Source: Streptomyces sp. TN58
Lineage (GTDB): Bacteria; Actinomycetota; Actinomycetes; Streptomycetales; Streptomycetaceae
Assembly: GCF_001941845.1 (NCBI RefSeq)
Contig: NZ_CP018870.1
Location: forward strand, 3,814,501 to 3,878,500
Length of the DNA stretch: 64,000 bases
Direction of reading: 5' to 3'
The notes under the pieces were generated by a model, which did no database searches, was not told the origin of the DNA, and was given only the letters and a program-made list of their open reading frames with translations. This document shows, in pieces, positions 51,744 through 61,556 of the stretch (position 1 is the stretch's first letter; each line of letters begins with the position of its first letter). Both the position numbers and the translations under genes were made by a program.

Positions 51744-53405
51744 ATGAGCCAGGACGGCACTCAGGGCCAGTACGCGGGCGGCTCTCTGGCCGGTGGCCGT
51801 TACCAGCTAAGGGACTTGCTGGGGGCCGGCGGCATGGCCTCCGTGTACCTGGCGTACGACTCGGCGCTCGACCGGCAGGTCGCCATCAAGACGCTGCACA
51901 GCGACCTCGGCCGGGAGCAGTCCTTCCGCGAGCGGTTCCGCCGCGAGGCCCAGGCTGTAGCGAAACTGTCGCACACGAACATCGTCTCGGTCTTCGACAC
52001 CGGTGAGGGCGAAGTGACGTTCGGCGGGGGCCGCTCCGGCGACGGCGCGGTGATGCCGTACATCGTCATGGAGTACGTGGAGGGCAAGCCGCTCGGCTCG
52101 GTGCTCGAAGCGGACATCCGGCAGTACGGGGCCATGCCGGCGGACAAGGCGCTGAAGGTGACGGCCGACGTGCTGGCCGCCCTGGAGACCAGCCACGAGA
52201 TGGGGCTCGTCCACCGCGACATCAAGCCCGGCAACGTGATGGTCAACAAGCGCGGCGTGGTCAAGGTGATGGACTTCGGCATCGCCCGCGCCATGCAGTC
52301 GGGCGTCACCTCGATGACGCAGACCGGCATGGTCGTCGGCACCCCGCAGTACCTCTCGCCCGAACAGGCCCTGGGGCGCGGCGTCGACGCCCGCTCCGAC
52401 CTGTACTCCGTCGGCATCATGCTGTTCCAGCTGCTGACGGGGCGGATCCCCTTCGACGCGGACTCGCCGCTGGCCATCGCCTACGCCCACGTGCAGGAGG
52501 AGCCGGTCGCCCCGTCCTCCATCAACCGGTCGGTGACGCCCGCGATGGACGCGCTGGTGGCGCGTGCGCTGAAGAAGAACCCGAACGAGCGTTTCCCGAC
52601 GGCGGCGGCCATGGGCGACGAGGTCGCCCGGGTGCTGGGCACCGGCCAGACCGGGGCACCGGTCATCGTGCAGGGCCAGGGGCCCCTGAGCAGCGGCGCG
52701 GGCGTGTCCTCGGCGGTGTTCCCGCCGGTGGACTCCGGCGTCCAGGCGCCGCCGCAGTCGCTCCAGCAGCCGTACCAGGCGCCGCACAGCCCGACGCCGG
52801 CCCCGTACGCGCCGACGCCCGCTCCGCAGCCGCACGCGGCGCAGGGCGGCGGCTACGCCTACCCGCACACGCCCCCGCCGCAGCAGCAGTACGCGCCGCC
52901 GACCCCGCCGCCGTACACGATCTCCCCGGCGGGCGGGGCGAGCCCGTCCGGCTCCGGCGGCGGCAAGCGGAACACGCCGGTGGTCGTGGGCGCGGTCGTG
53001 GTGGCGCTGCTGGCCGTCGGCGGCCTGATCGCCGCGATCTCGATGAACGGGAACGACAAGGAGGGCGGCACCACGGCCGATCCGGGGGCCTCCACGTCCG
53101 CGTCCGCGAAGGCCGGCTTCAAGGGCCCCGACGTCACGCGCACGATCGACCCGAAGAAGTGCTCGGAGCCCACGAAGCACTACAGCGAGGCGGGCAAGTA
53201 CATCGCGCCGGACCTCAAGTACAAGAACCTGCTGTCGGTGAAGGCCTGCATCCAGGCCTCCGGCGGCAAGTACAACATCGTCGAGAAGGACGAGGCCGTG
53301 TACGGCAAGGACACGGTGCTGAGCCAGTCCCCGGCCGCCGGAGACAAGATCAACAAGGAGGGCACGGAGTACACGCTCACCGTGTCCACCGGCAATCCGG
53401 AGTAG
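51744..53405 (+). CDS. Membrane Ser/Thr protein kinase with one PASTA-like domain
   Basis: A 553-aa kinase from ATG 51744, preceded by gaggggaag. ATP loop LGAGGMASVYLAYDS, K49, catalytic loop HRDIKPGNVM, DFG in VMDFGIARAM and TMTQTG-like activation segment (SMTQTGMVVGTPQYLSPEQA). A long Pro/Gln/Tyr-rich linker precedes the membrane helix (PVVVGAVVVALLAVGGLIA, near residue 422). The external end (about 490-550) is PASTA-like: SVKACIQASGGKYNI, DTVLSQSPAAGDKINKEG. PASTA kinases sense peptidoglycan fragments and control growth and septation. Confidence 0.92.
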   Translation: MSQDGTQGQYAGGSLAGGRYQLRDLLGAGGMASVYLAYDSALDRQVAIKTLHSDLGREQSFRERFRREAQAVAKLSHTNIVSVFDTGEGEVTFGGGRSGDGAVMPYIVMEYVEGKPLGSVLEADIRQYGAMPADKALKVTADVLAALETSHEMGLVHRDIKPGNVMVNKRGVVKVMDFGIARAMQSGVTSMTQTGMVVGTPQYLSPEQALGRGVDARSDLYSVGIMLFQLLTGRIPFDADSPLAIAYAHVQEEPVAPSSINRSVTPAMDALVARALKKNPNERFPTAAAMGDEVARVLGTGQTGAPVIVQGQGPLSSGAGVSSAVFPPVDSGVQAPPQSLQQPYQAPHSPTPAPYAPTPAPQPHAAQGGGYAYPHTPPPQQQYAPPTPPPYTISPAGGASPSGSGGGKRNTPVVVGAVVVALLAVGGLIAAISMNGNDKEGGTTADPGASTSASAKAGFKGPDVTRTIDPKKCSEPTKHYSEAGKYIAPDLKYKNLLSVKACIQASGGKYNIVEKDEAVYGKDTVLSQSPAAGDKINKEGTEYTLTVSTGNPE

Positions 53406-53431
53406 CCGACCGGCGCGGCCACACGACACAC

Positions 53432-53474
53432 CGGCATCCCGGACCCCCGACAGGGCGTCCGGGATGCCGCTTTT
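53432..53474 (+). terminator. Rho-independent terminator with T run
   Basis: Arms cggcatcccggac (53432-53444) and gtccgggatgccg (53457-53469) followed by cttttg. It ends the PASTA-kinase transcript and is one of the few in this window with a clear T tract. Confidence 0.9.
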
Positions 53475-53549
53475 GCCCCACCATGTAAGTCTGAGCGCAT
53501 CGCTGACTCCAGCGAGCACGCCGGCCGCTCGGGACGGGAGGGGCTCCCC

Positions 53550-54167
53550 GTGATCCAAGGCTTCCGCCCGTCACACTGGCTGGCCTGCGCGGCGCTGGCC
53601 GCCGCCGCCCTGGCGCCCGCGGCCTCCGTGTACGCCGGCCCCCTCGGCCCGGGGGCCGCGCACCGCACCTCCGCCGAGCAGGCGGGCCGGCAAGCCCACG
53701 CGGCCCAGGCGGCCCGAATGGCGCAGGCACCCCGGAAGGAGCGCACCGCGGCCTTCGAGAGGGACGAGAGCGACGACGGCGACGCCCGCGAGGAGCTGGC
53801 GGGCAGCCCCGCCGGGGTCGGCCGCGAACGGCCCGGGCGACCGGCCGCCGAGCCCGCCAACCCGGAGCTGCTCATCGCCTCCCGGCCGCTGCCGGTGCGC
53901 CCGCGCACGGAGCCCGCACCGCCGTCCCCGCCATCCCCGCCGGTCCCGCCGGTTCCGCCGCCCCCTCGGTCCCAGTGGCCGCCTGAGGCGCAGGCGCGGC
54001 CCACGGCGGCCGCCCCGACGGTGCGTGACACGGTCACCGCACTCGGCACCGAGCCGAACGACCGCGCGGCGGACCTGGCCGCGCACATACTGCCGCTGGG
54101 CACCGGATTCGCCCTGATGGGACTGGGTCTGGGCTATCTGGGCGTACGGCTGCGCCGGGGCGCGTGA
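53550..54167 (+). CDS. Secreted/membrane-anchored Pro-rich protein
   Basis: A 205-aa protein from GTG 53550, with gggagggg upstream. It has an N-terminal signal (WLACAALAAAALAPAASVYAG), a long charged then Pro-rich middle (PAPPSPPSPPVPPVPPPPR), and a C-terminal hydrophobic helix with a basic end (FALMGLGLGYLGVRLRRGA), like a wall-spanning single-pass anchor. No catalytic domain. It stands alone downstream of the PASTA kinase. Family unrecognised. Confidence 0.7.
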   Translation: MIQGFRPSHWLACAALAAAALAPAASVYAGPLGPGAAHRTSAEQAGRQAHAAQAARMAQAPRKERTAAFERDESDDGDAREELAGSPAGVGRERPGRPAAEPANPELLIASRPLPVRPRTEPAPPSPPSPPVPPVPPPPRSQWPPEAQARPTAAAPTVRDTVTALGTEPNDRAADLAAHILPLGTGFALMGLGLGYLGVRLRRGA

Positions 54168-54226
54168 CACCTGCCCACCCCCTCGCCCCGGCCCGAAGCC
54201 CACCCCTGAATGGTTGCCCTGCGTGA

Positions 54227-54254
54227 ACATACTCGGTATACATACCGAGTATGT
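54227..54254. promoter_or_regulatory. PadR operator overlapping the padR start codon
   Basis: Perfect inverted repeat: acatactcggtat (54227-54239), 2 bp, ataccgagtatgt (54242-54254). The right arm contains the ATG at 54251, and no ribosome site precedes it, so the message is probably leaderless and the repressor would cover its own promoter. PadR operators commonly contain such ATAC...GTAT dyads. Confidence 0.75.
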
Positions 54255-54901
54255 CGATCCGTCACGGGCTTCTGGCCCTACTGGAACGGGGTCCTCGGTA
54301 CGGCTCCCAGCTGCGCACCGAGTTCGAATCCCGGACCGGCTCCACCTGGCCGCTCAACGTCGGGCAGGTCTACACGACCCTCGCCCGCCTCGAACGCGAC
54401 GGCCTCGTCGCACCCGACGGCGAGGACGCCGCGGGCCACACGCTGTACGCCATCACCGACACCGGCCGCACCGAGCTGCACGAGTGGTACGAACGCCCCG
54501 TCGACCGGGCCAACCCGCCCCGCGACGAGCTGTCCATCAAGCTCGCCATGGCCGTGGGCGCCCCGGGCGTGGACATCCGCGCCGTCATCCAGTCCCAGCG
54601 GCACGCCACGATCCGCGCGATGCAGGACTACACCCGGCTCAAGGCCACCGCCCTCGCGGCTGTCGAGAGCGCGCAGTCCCGCGAACGCGACGACGTCGCC
54701 TGGCTGCTCGTCCTGGAGCAGCTGATCTTCCAGACCGAGGCCGAGGCCCGCTGGCTCGACCACTGCGAAGCCCGGCTCGTCCGGCTCTCCCAGACGGCCG
54801 ACCGGAGAGCCGCCGCACCCCAACCGCCCCAGGCCGCCGCCGAGACCACGGCCCCGACCTCAACCGACCGGCCCCGCACCGCCCGTACGCGGCGCGCCTG
54901 A
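54251..54901 (+). CDS. PadR family transcriptional regulator
   Basis: A 216-aa regulator starting at ATG 54251 (MSIRHGLLALLERGPRYGSQLRTEFE). The winged helix is at about 1-85 with NVGQVYTTLARLERDGLV and the wing GHTLYAITDTGR. The C-terminal helices (about 95-180) form the dimer. A Pro/Thr-rich tail is disordered. It is the first gene of an operon with an ABC ATPase (25 bp gap) and permease; by analogy with LmrR/PadR exporter systems it probably represses the exporter until an inducing compound binds. Confidence 0.92.
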   Translation: MSIRHGLLALLERGPRYGSQLRTEFESRTGSTWPLNVGQVYTTLARLERDGLVAPDGEDAAGHTLYAITDTGRTELHEWYERPVDRANPPRDELSIKLAMAVGAPGVDIRAVIQSQRHATIRAMQDYTRLKATALAAVESAQSRERDDVAWLLVLEQLIFQTEAEARWLDHCEARLVRLSQTADRRAAAPQPPQAAAETTAPTSTDRPRTARTRRA

Positions 54902-54926
54902 ACCACCGTTCCAGGGGGGAACCCTC

Positions 54927-55669
<743 letters not shown>

Positions 55670-55673
<4 letters not shown>

Positions 55674-58534
55674 ACTCCTCGCTCCGAGGCTGGTACCACT
55701 CCTGGGTGGCGGCCCTGCGCATCGCCCGCCGCGACGCCTGGCGCGCCAAGGGCCGCAGCTCCCTGGTCCTCGCCATGATCGCCCTGCCGGTCGTCGGCAT
55801 GAGCGCCGCCGACCTCACCCTGCGCAGCGCCGAACTCTCCCCCGACCAGTCCGTCAGCCGTGTGGTCGGAGCCTCCGACGCCCGGGTCCGCGTTTCGCTG
55901 GCGGGCGGACCCGTCTACCAGGTGCCCGACGGATCGCGCTACGTGCCCGTCGGCGGCTACGACGACGTCTACGTCCCGTCGCAGCCGGAGGAGGTGACCC
56001 CGGAGCAGGTGGCCGCCGCGCTCCCGCCCGGCACCCGGCTCCTGAAGGACTCCTCCGGCTACGGCAAGGTCCGCACCAAGCACGGCCTGCTCGACACCGA
56101 CCTGCGCGAGATCGACCTGCACGACCCGCTGACGCAGGGCCTGGTCACGCTCGACCGCGGCCGACTGCCCGAACGGGCGGGCGAGGTCGTCGCGACCAAC
56201 GCCTTCCTGGAGAACTCCGGCCTGTTCGTCGGCTCCTCGGTCACCCCGCGCGGCGCCACCTCCGCGTACAAGATCGTCGGCGCGTACGAGCTGCCGAAGG
56301 AACTCAAGACGGAGCAGGTCACCGCCCCGCCCGGGAGCCTGATCGCCCCGCTCGACAAGGCGCTCAAGGCCTCCGGAGGCACCGGGCTGAACCCGGACGA
56401 CTCCTACCTGGTCAAGGTCGGCGGTGACGGTTTCACGTGGAACATGGTCCAGGCGGCCAACGCCAAGTCCCTGCTCGTCATCTCCCGCGCCGTCGCCAAC
56501 GACCCGCCCGCGGACGCCGACGTCCCCCTCTACCGGCAGGAGCCCAAGGAGCAGTTCCAGCGGGACGCCGGCGGCGCCGCCAAGATGGCCATCGCGGCCA
56601 CCATCGTGGGCCTCGCCATGCTGGAGATCTGCCTGCTCGCCGGACCGGCCTTCGCGGTCGGCGCCCGCCGCTCGCGCCGCCAGCTCGGCCTGGTCGGCGC
56701 CAACGGCGGCAACCGCCGCCACATCCGCTCCATCGTGCTCTCCGGCGGCCTGGTCATCGGAGCCGCGGCCGCCGTCTGCGGCACCGCGATCGGCATCATC
56801 CTTACCATCGTGCTCCAGCCGGTCCTTGAGGAGCAGCTCGGCAACCGCTTCGGCGGCCTCGACTTCCGCCCGCTGGAACTGGCCGGCATCGCCGTGCTCG
56901 CCGTGGTGACCGGACTGCTGTCCGCGATCGTCCCCGCGGTCACCGCCTCCCGGCAGACGGTGCTGGCCTCGCTCACCGGCCGCCGCGGTGTGCGCCGCTC
57001 CAACCGGGTGCTGCCCATCGTCGGCCTGGTCGCCGTCGCCGCCGGCGCCGCCATCGCCCTCTACGGCGGCGCGGCGGACATGGGCACCACCGTCGTGGCG
57101 GGCGGCAGCGCCCTCGCCGAACTGGGCGTCGTCGCCCTCACCCCGGCCCTGGTCGGCCTCTTCGGCCGGCTCGGACGCCTGCTGCCGCTCTCCCCGCGGC
57201 TCGCGCTGCGCGACGCCGTGCGCAACCGGGGCCGTACGGCGCCCGCCGTGGCCGCGGTGCTGGCCGCCGTCGCCGGCACGGTGGCGGTGGCCACGTACCA
57301 GCACAGCAGCGTCATCCAGAGCCGGCACGAGTACGTCGCCGACCTGCCGCACGGCACCGGCCGACTGCTGACCTCCGAGAACAGCGCCTACAAGGAGGTC
57401 CCCGCCCTGCGCGAGTCCCTCACCAAACAGCTCCCGGTGGCCCGGCGCGCTGACGTGGAGAGGCTGGTGGTCGGCATGCCGGGCTGCGACACCTACTCCA
57501 CGGACCCGGCCTGCGGGCGCGCCGAGATCATCACGCCCAAGGACCAGCGGTGCCCGCTCTGGGAAGACCCCGCGGGCCCCGACGCCTTCACCGAACAGGA
57601 GGCCCGCCGGCTGCGCCAGGACTGGCGCTGCCAGGAGCCCCGGCGACACGTGCAGCACCCCACGGTCGTCGCCGACGAGAAGCTGCTGGGCGTGCTCGCG
57701 ATCACCGATCCGGGCACCGTGGCCGCGCTCAAGGAAGGCCGGGCCGTCGCCTTCGACAAGCGCCAGGTCAAGGACGGCAGGATCACTCTGCGGATCATCT
57801 CCGGACCGGACTCCGAGGGCCCCTTCACCGGCCCGGACAGGGACCCGGTCGGCGTGGACAAGGCCATCCCCGTCCACGTGGCCCCGGAGGGCACCGAGAG
57901 CTGGGGCGTCGAACTGGTCCTGCCGCCCGCGGCCGTCCAGGCCACGGGGTTGGCCACGGCCCCGATCGGCTCGTACTTCGCCCTCGACGGCACGGCCTCC
58001 TCCGAGCAGCGGCAGAGGATCGCCGGCGACATCGACCGGATGGGCGTGGAGGCCTCCCTGAGCATCGAAGAGGGCTACCAGGGCGACGACAACCTGATCC
58101 TGCTCGCCCTGACCGTCTTCGCCGGCCTGATCACCATCGGCGCGGCCGGCATCGCCACCGGCCTCTCCCAGGCCGACGCCGAGGCCGACCTGAAGACCCT
58201 GGCCGCGGTGGGCGCCCCGCCGCGGGTGCGGCGGACCCTGAGCGGTTTCCAGTGCGGGGTGGTGGCCCTGATGGGCGTCGTCCTGGGCTCGGCGGCCGGG
58301 ATCCTGCCCGCGGTCGGCCTGCGCCTGACGCAGCGCAGGGAGCTGGAGGCGCTCGCCCAGCGCGCCGTCGACGAGGGCTACGCCCTGGCCGGCGAGTCCG
58401 TGCCGTTCGTTCCGATCGCCGTGCCGTGGGAGACCCTCGCCCAACTGGTCGTCGTGGTCCCGCTGGGCGCGGCCCTCCTCGCGGCGCTGGTCACCCGCTC
58501 CAGCGGCGCCCTGGCCCGCCGGGCCGCGGGCTGA
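55670..58534 (+). CDS. FtsX-domain ABC permease
   Basis: A 954-aa permease starting at GTG 55670, inside the stop of the ATPase gene. After a short cytoplasmic start comes TM1 (RSSLVLAMIALPVVGMSAAD), a long extracytoplasmic region, a three-helix FtsX block (about 300-480), a further block after residue 500 with a second extracytoplasmic domain holding cysteines (MPGCDTYSTDPACGRAEI, QRCPLWED, DWRCQEP), and a final three-helix FtsX block (about 805-950). This is the duplicated-FtsX layout of peptide or antibiotic exporters. Codons near 56430 contain a near-parS sequence. Confidence 0.9.
56430..56443. promoter_or_regulatory. Degenerate parS-like sequence inside the permease gene
   Basis: gtttcacgtggaac differs from parS at one base (g for a at position 11). 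It encodes GFTWN in the permease. It could be a weak ParB site or a chance match in coding sequence. Confidence 0.35.
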
Positions 58535-58540
58535 GTCCCG

Positions 58541-58578
58541 TGCCCCCGTACAGGGTGGATCACGCCTGTACGGGGGCA
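58541..58578. terminator. Stem-loop terminator after the exporter operon
   Basis: Perfect 14-bp arms tgcccccgtacagg and cctgtacgggggca with a 10-nt loop, starting 7 bp after the permease stop. Confidence 0.85.
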
Positions 58579-58616
58579 CACCGAGTGAGAGCGAAGGTGT
58601 GCGAGAGAATGACGGC

Positions 58617-59156
58617 ATGGAGATGCCGAGGAGTGAACGGTCGCAGGACAGTCCCCCGCACGTCCTGATCGTGGGACAGGACGGGTCGGCGGTCGGCGAC
58701 GCCGATGACGAGTCGCGCGAGGTCCCGGTGACGGAAATGGTCGAACAGCCCGCCAAGGTCATGCGGATCGGCAGCATGATCAAGCAACTCCTGGAAGAGG
58801 TACGCGCCGCGCCCCTCGACGAGGCGAGCCGGGTCAGGCTCAAGGACATCCACGCCGCCTCCGTGAAGGAGCTGGAGGACGGCCTGGCGCCCGAGCTCGT
58901 GGAGGAACTGGAGCGCCTGTCCCTGCCGTTCACCGAGGAGGCCATCCCCTCGGAGGCCGAACTGCGGATCGCGCAGGCACAGTTGGTCGGCTGGCTGGAA
59001 GGCCTCTTCCACGGCATCCAGACCGCTCTGTTCGCGCAGCAGATGGCCGCGCGGGCCCAGTTGGAGCAGATGCGCCGCGCCCTGCCGCCGGGCGGCCACC
59101 ACGACGACGAGGAAGACGGCAACCACGGCGCGATCCGCTCGGGCCCCTACCTCTAG
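58617..59156 (+). CDS. bpa: Bacterial proteasome activator (Bpa/PafE-like, DUF2587)
   Basis: A 179-aa, mostly helical protein. The core VTEMVEQPAKVMRIGSMIKQ, LLEEVRAAPLDEASR, LPFTEEAIPSEAELRIAQAQ, LVGWLEGLFHGIQTALFAQQ matches the Bpa family, which forms a ring on the 20S proteasome and feeds unfolded proteins in without ATP. The C-terminus ends SGPYL; the penultimate Tyr matches the activator tail that inserts into the proteasome pocket (GQYL in mycobacteria). The N-terminus is acidic and disordered. ATG 58617 and an in-frame GTG 58599 are both possible. Monocistronic. Confidence 0.88.
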   Translation: MEMPRSERSQDSPPHVLIVGQDGSAVGDADDESREVPVTEMVEQPAKVMRIGSMIKQLLEEVRAAPLDEASRVRLKDIHAASVKELEDGLAPELVEELERLSLPFTEEAIPSEAELRIAQAQLVGWLEGLFHGIQTALFAQQMAARAQLEQMRRALPPGGHHDDEEDGNHGAIRSGPYL

Positions 59157-59229
59157 CGCGTGTTGCGCGAACCCCCGGGCCCGGCCCGCGCCTTCGGACG
59201 CGGCCGGGCTCCGCTCTTCTGGCCCGCGG

Positions 59230-59291
59230 GCGTTCGAGGCGCGGGGGTCAGGGGGCGGTCTTCGAGCCCCGCCGGCGTTCGAGGCGCGGGG
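59230..59291. repeat. Direct repeat of a Streptomyces extragenic GC-rich motif
   Basis: gcgttcgaggcgcgggg occurs at 59230-59246 and 59275-59291, followed by gggggcggagccccgg. The same type of motif is scattered between genes throughout Streptomyces chromosomes. The interval 59157-59382 holds no gene otherwise; the motif can fold and may act as a terminator for bpa. Confidence 0.6.
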
Positions 59292-59388
59292 CCGGGGGCG
59301 GAGCCCCGGCAGTGGCGGCGGCCGCCGGGCAGGCGACAGGCGGCATCCGGCTCACGGCCGGGAACACGGGCCGCGCATACTCATGGGC

Positions 59389-60264
59389 ATGAGTTACGAC
59401 GCGATCGTGCTGGCCGGCGGTGCCGCTCGGCGACTCGGCGGGGCGGACAAGCCCGCGCTGAGCGTCGGCGGACGGGCGCTCCTCGACCGCGTCCTCGACG
59501 CCTGCCCGGACGCCTTGCGCACCGTCGTGGTCGGCGGCCGCCGGCCCACGGCACGCCCCGTGCGGTGGACCCGGGAGGACCCGCCCGGGGGCGGCCCCGT
59601 CGCCGCGCTGGACGCCGGGCTGCGCGACACCACCGCCGGGCTGGTCCTCGTACTCTCCGCGGACCTGCCGTTCCTGGACCGGGAGACCGTACGGGCCCTG
59701 CTGGCCGCCGCCAACGCGCCCGGCACGGACGGAGCGGTGCTGCGGGATCCCGAGGGCCGTGACCAGCCGCTGGTCGCCGCCTACCGGGCCGAGCCCCTGC
59801 GCCGTGAGGTCGCGCTGCTCGCCACCGAGCACGGCGCTCTCGCCGGGCTCCCGCTGCGCGCGCTCACCGCCGAACTGGAGCTGGCTCAAGTCGAGGCGCA
59901 GCCCCTCGCCGCGTTCGACTGCGACACCTGGGACGATCTCTCCGCCGCCCGCGCCCGGATCAGGGAGCATGGAACCGTGCTGGACCAATGGATCACCGCC
60001 GTCAAGAGCGAGCTGGGCATCGACCTCGCCGTCGACACCAAGACCCTGCTCGACCTCGCCCGGGACGCCGCCCACGGCGTCGCCCGGCCCGCCGCCCCGC
60101 TGACCACCTTCCTGGTCGGCTACGCGGCCGCCCATGCCGCAGCCACCGGCGCCGACCCCGCCCAGGCCGTCGCCGAGGCCTCCCGCAAGGCCGCCGACCT
60201 GGCGCTGCGCTGGGCCGCCGAAGCGGAGGCCGACACCGCCACCGGAGGGAACGGCTCGGGATGA
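59389..60264 (+). CDS. mobA: Molybdenum cofactor guanylyltransferase (MobA-like) with C-terminal DUF6457 region
   Basis: A 291-aa protein; ATG 59389 (MSYDAIVLAGGAARRLGG) is preferred to ATG 59383. Residues 1-190 are an NTP transferase: the loop LAGGAARRLGGADKP, DPPGGGPVAALDAGL and the metal site LSADLPFLD. MobA attaches GMP to molybdopterin. The last about 95 residues (LDQWITAVKSELGIDLAVDT, VARPAAPLTTFLVGYAAA) form a helical domain found fused to MobA-like proteins in actinobacteria. It is coupled to moeA by an ATGA overlap. No clear ribosome site. Confidence 0.88.
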   Translation: MSYDAIVLAGGAARRLGGADKPALSVGGRALLDRVLDACPDALRTVVVGGRRPTARPVRWTREDPPGGGPVAALDAGLRDTTAGLVLVLSADLPFLDRETVRALLAAANAPGTDGAVLRDPEGRDQPLVAAYRAEPLRREVALLATEHGALAGLPLRALTAELELAQVEAQPLAAFDCDTWDDLSAARARIREHGTVLDQWITAVKSELGIDLAVDTKTLLDLARDAAHGVARPAAPLTTFLVGYAAAHAAATGADPAQAVAEASRKAADLALRWAAEAEADTATGGNGSG

Positions 60265-61556
60265 TCCCCACGAACTCCGCCGAACAGGCCCTCGACGAAG
60301 CCCTGGCCCTGGTCAGCCGTACCCCGGAAGGCGGCGGCGGGGGCACCCACCGGGCCGCCTCCTGGCCGCAGGCCCGGGACGCCGCCGCGCAGGCCGGCGC
60401 CGGGGTGCGGGCCCGTACCCATGACGTGCCCCTCGGGGATGCCATCGGCGAGGTCCTGGCCGCCGCCCTGGACGCGCTGACCGACCTGCCGTCCTTCGAC
60501 ACCTCCGCCATGGACGGCTGGGCCGTGGCCGGTCCCGGCCCGTGGCACGTCCGCCCCGGCGACGGCATCCTGGCCGGCTCCGGCCGACCGGATCCGCTCG
60601 CCGACGGCGAGGCCGTCCGGATCGCCACCGGCGCCCGGATCCCCGCCGACACCACCGCGGTCGTCCGCAGCGAGCACTGCACCGAGGCGGGCGGGCAGCT
60701 CTTCGCCGACCGGCCCGTCGGCACCGGCCAGGACATCCGCCCGCGCGGCCAGGAATGCCGCTCGGGGGACCTGCTGCTGCCCGCCGGCTCGCTGGTCACC
60801 CCCGCCGTGCTCGGCCTCGCCGCGGCCGCGGGGTACGACCGGGTGACCACCCGGCCCCGCCCCCGCGTGGAGATCCTGGTGCTCGGCGACGAACTCCTCA
60901 CCGAGGGCCGCCCACACGACGGGCTGATCCGCGACGCCCTCAGCCCCATGCTGGGGCCGTGGCTCACCCGTCTGGGCGCCGAGGTCACCGGCACCCGGAC
61001 GCTCGGCGACGACCCCGACGGGGCCGCGGCCCTGCTGGAGGCCGTCACCACGTCCACCGCCGATGTCGTGGTCACCACCGGCGGCACCGCCTCCGGCCCC
61101 GTCGACCACGTCCACCCCGTCCTGGAGAAGGCCGGCGCCCGGCTGCTCGTCGACGGAGTGGCGGTCCGTCCGGGCCACCCGATGCTGCTCGCGCGGATCG
61201 GCGACCGGGCGGACGGGCGCCACGTGGTCGGGCTTCCGGGCAACCCCCTCGCCGCCGTCTCCGGGCTGCTGACCCTCGCCGAGCCGCTGCTGCGCGCCCT
61301 GGCGGGCCGCCGCCCGCGCCCGCGCTACACGGCGCCGGTGCACGGCGACGTCCCGGGCCACCCGCACGACACCCGGCTGGTCCCCGTCCGGCTCGACGAC
61401 GAGCACGCCGTGCCCCTGCGCTACCACGGCCCCGCGATGCTGCGCGGCGTGGCGGCCGCGGACGCGCTGGCCGTCGTACCGCCCAGGGGCGCCCGATCGG
61501 GCCAGGAGCTGGAAGTCCTCGACCTGCCGTGGGCTTCGGGAGGATGTTTCACGTGA
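60261..61556 (+). CDS. moeA: Molybdopterin molybdenumtransferase
   Basis: A 431-aa protein that inserts molybdate into adenylylated molybdopterin. MoeA signatures: FDTSAMDGWAV, ATGARIPADTTAVVRSEHC, RPRGQECRSGD, ILVLGDELLTEG, VVTTGGTASGPVDHVHPVLE and GLPGNPLAAVSGLLTL. It has a normal length for the family plus about 30 N-terminal residues with Gly-rich text. Start ATG overlaps the mobA stop. Its stop codon lies inside a parS site and overlaps the next gene's start. Confidence 0.94.
   Translation: MIPTNSAEQALDEALALVSRTPEGGGGGTHRAASWPQARDAAAQAGAGVRARTHDVPLGDAIGEVLAAALDALTDLPSFDTSAMDGWAVAGPGPWHVRPGDGILAGSGRPDPLADGEAVRIATGARIPADTTAVVRSEHCTEAGGQLFADRPVGTGQDIRPRGQECRSGDLLLPAGSLVTPAVLGLAAAAGYDRVTTRPRPRVEILVLGDELLTEGRPHDGLIRDALSPMLGPWLTRLGAEVTGTRTLGDDPDGAAALLEAVTTSTADVVVTTGGTASGPVDHVHPVLEKAGARLLVDGVAVRPGHPMLLARIGDRADGRHVVGLPGNPLAAVSGLLTLAEPLLRALAGRRPRPRYTAPVHGDVPGHPHDTRLVPVRLDDEHAVPLRYHGPAMLRGVAAADALAVVPPRGARSGQELEVLDLPWASGGCFT

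Noticed and set aside
54317..54334. agttcgaatcccgg looks like a tRNA T-arm/T-loop
   Set aside because: It lies in the padR coding sequence (TEFESRTGS), and no acceptor, D-arm or anticodon arm surrounds it.
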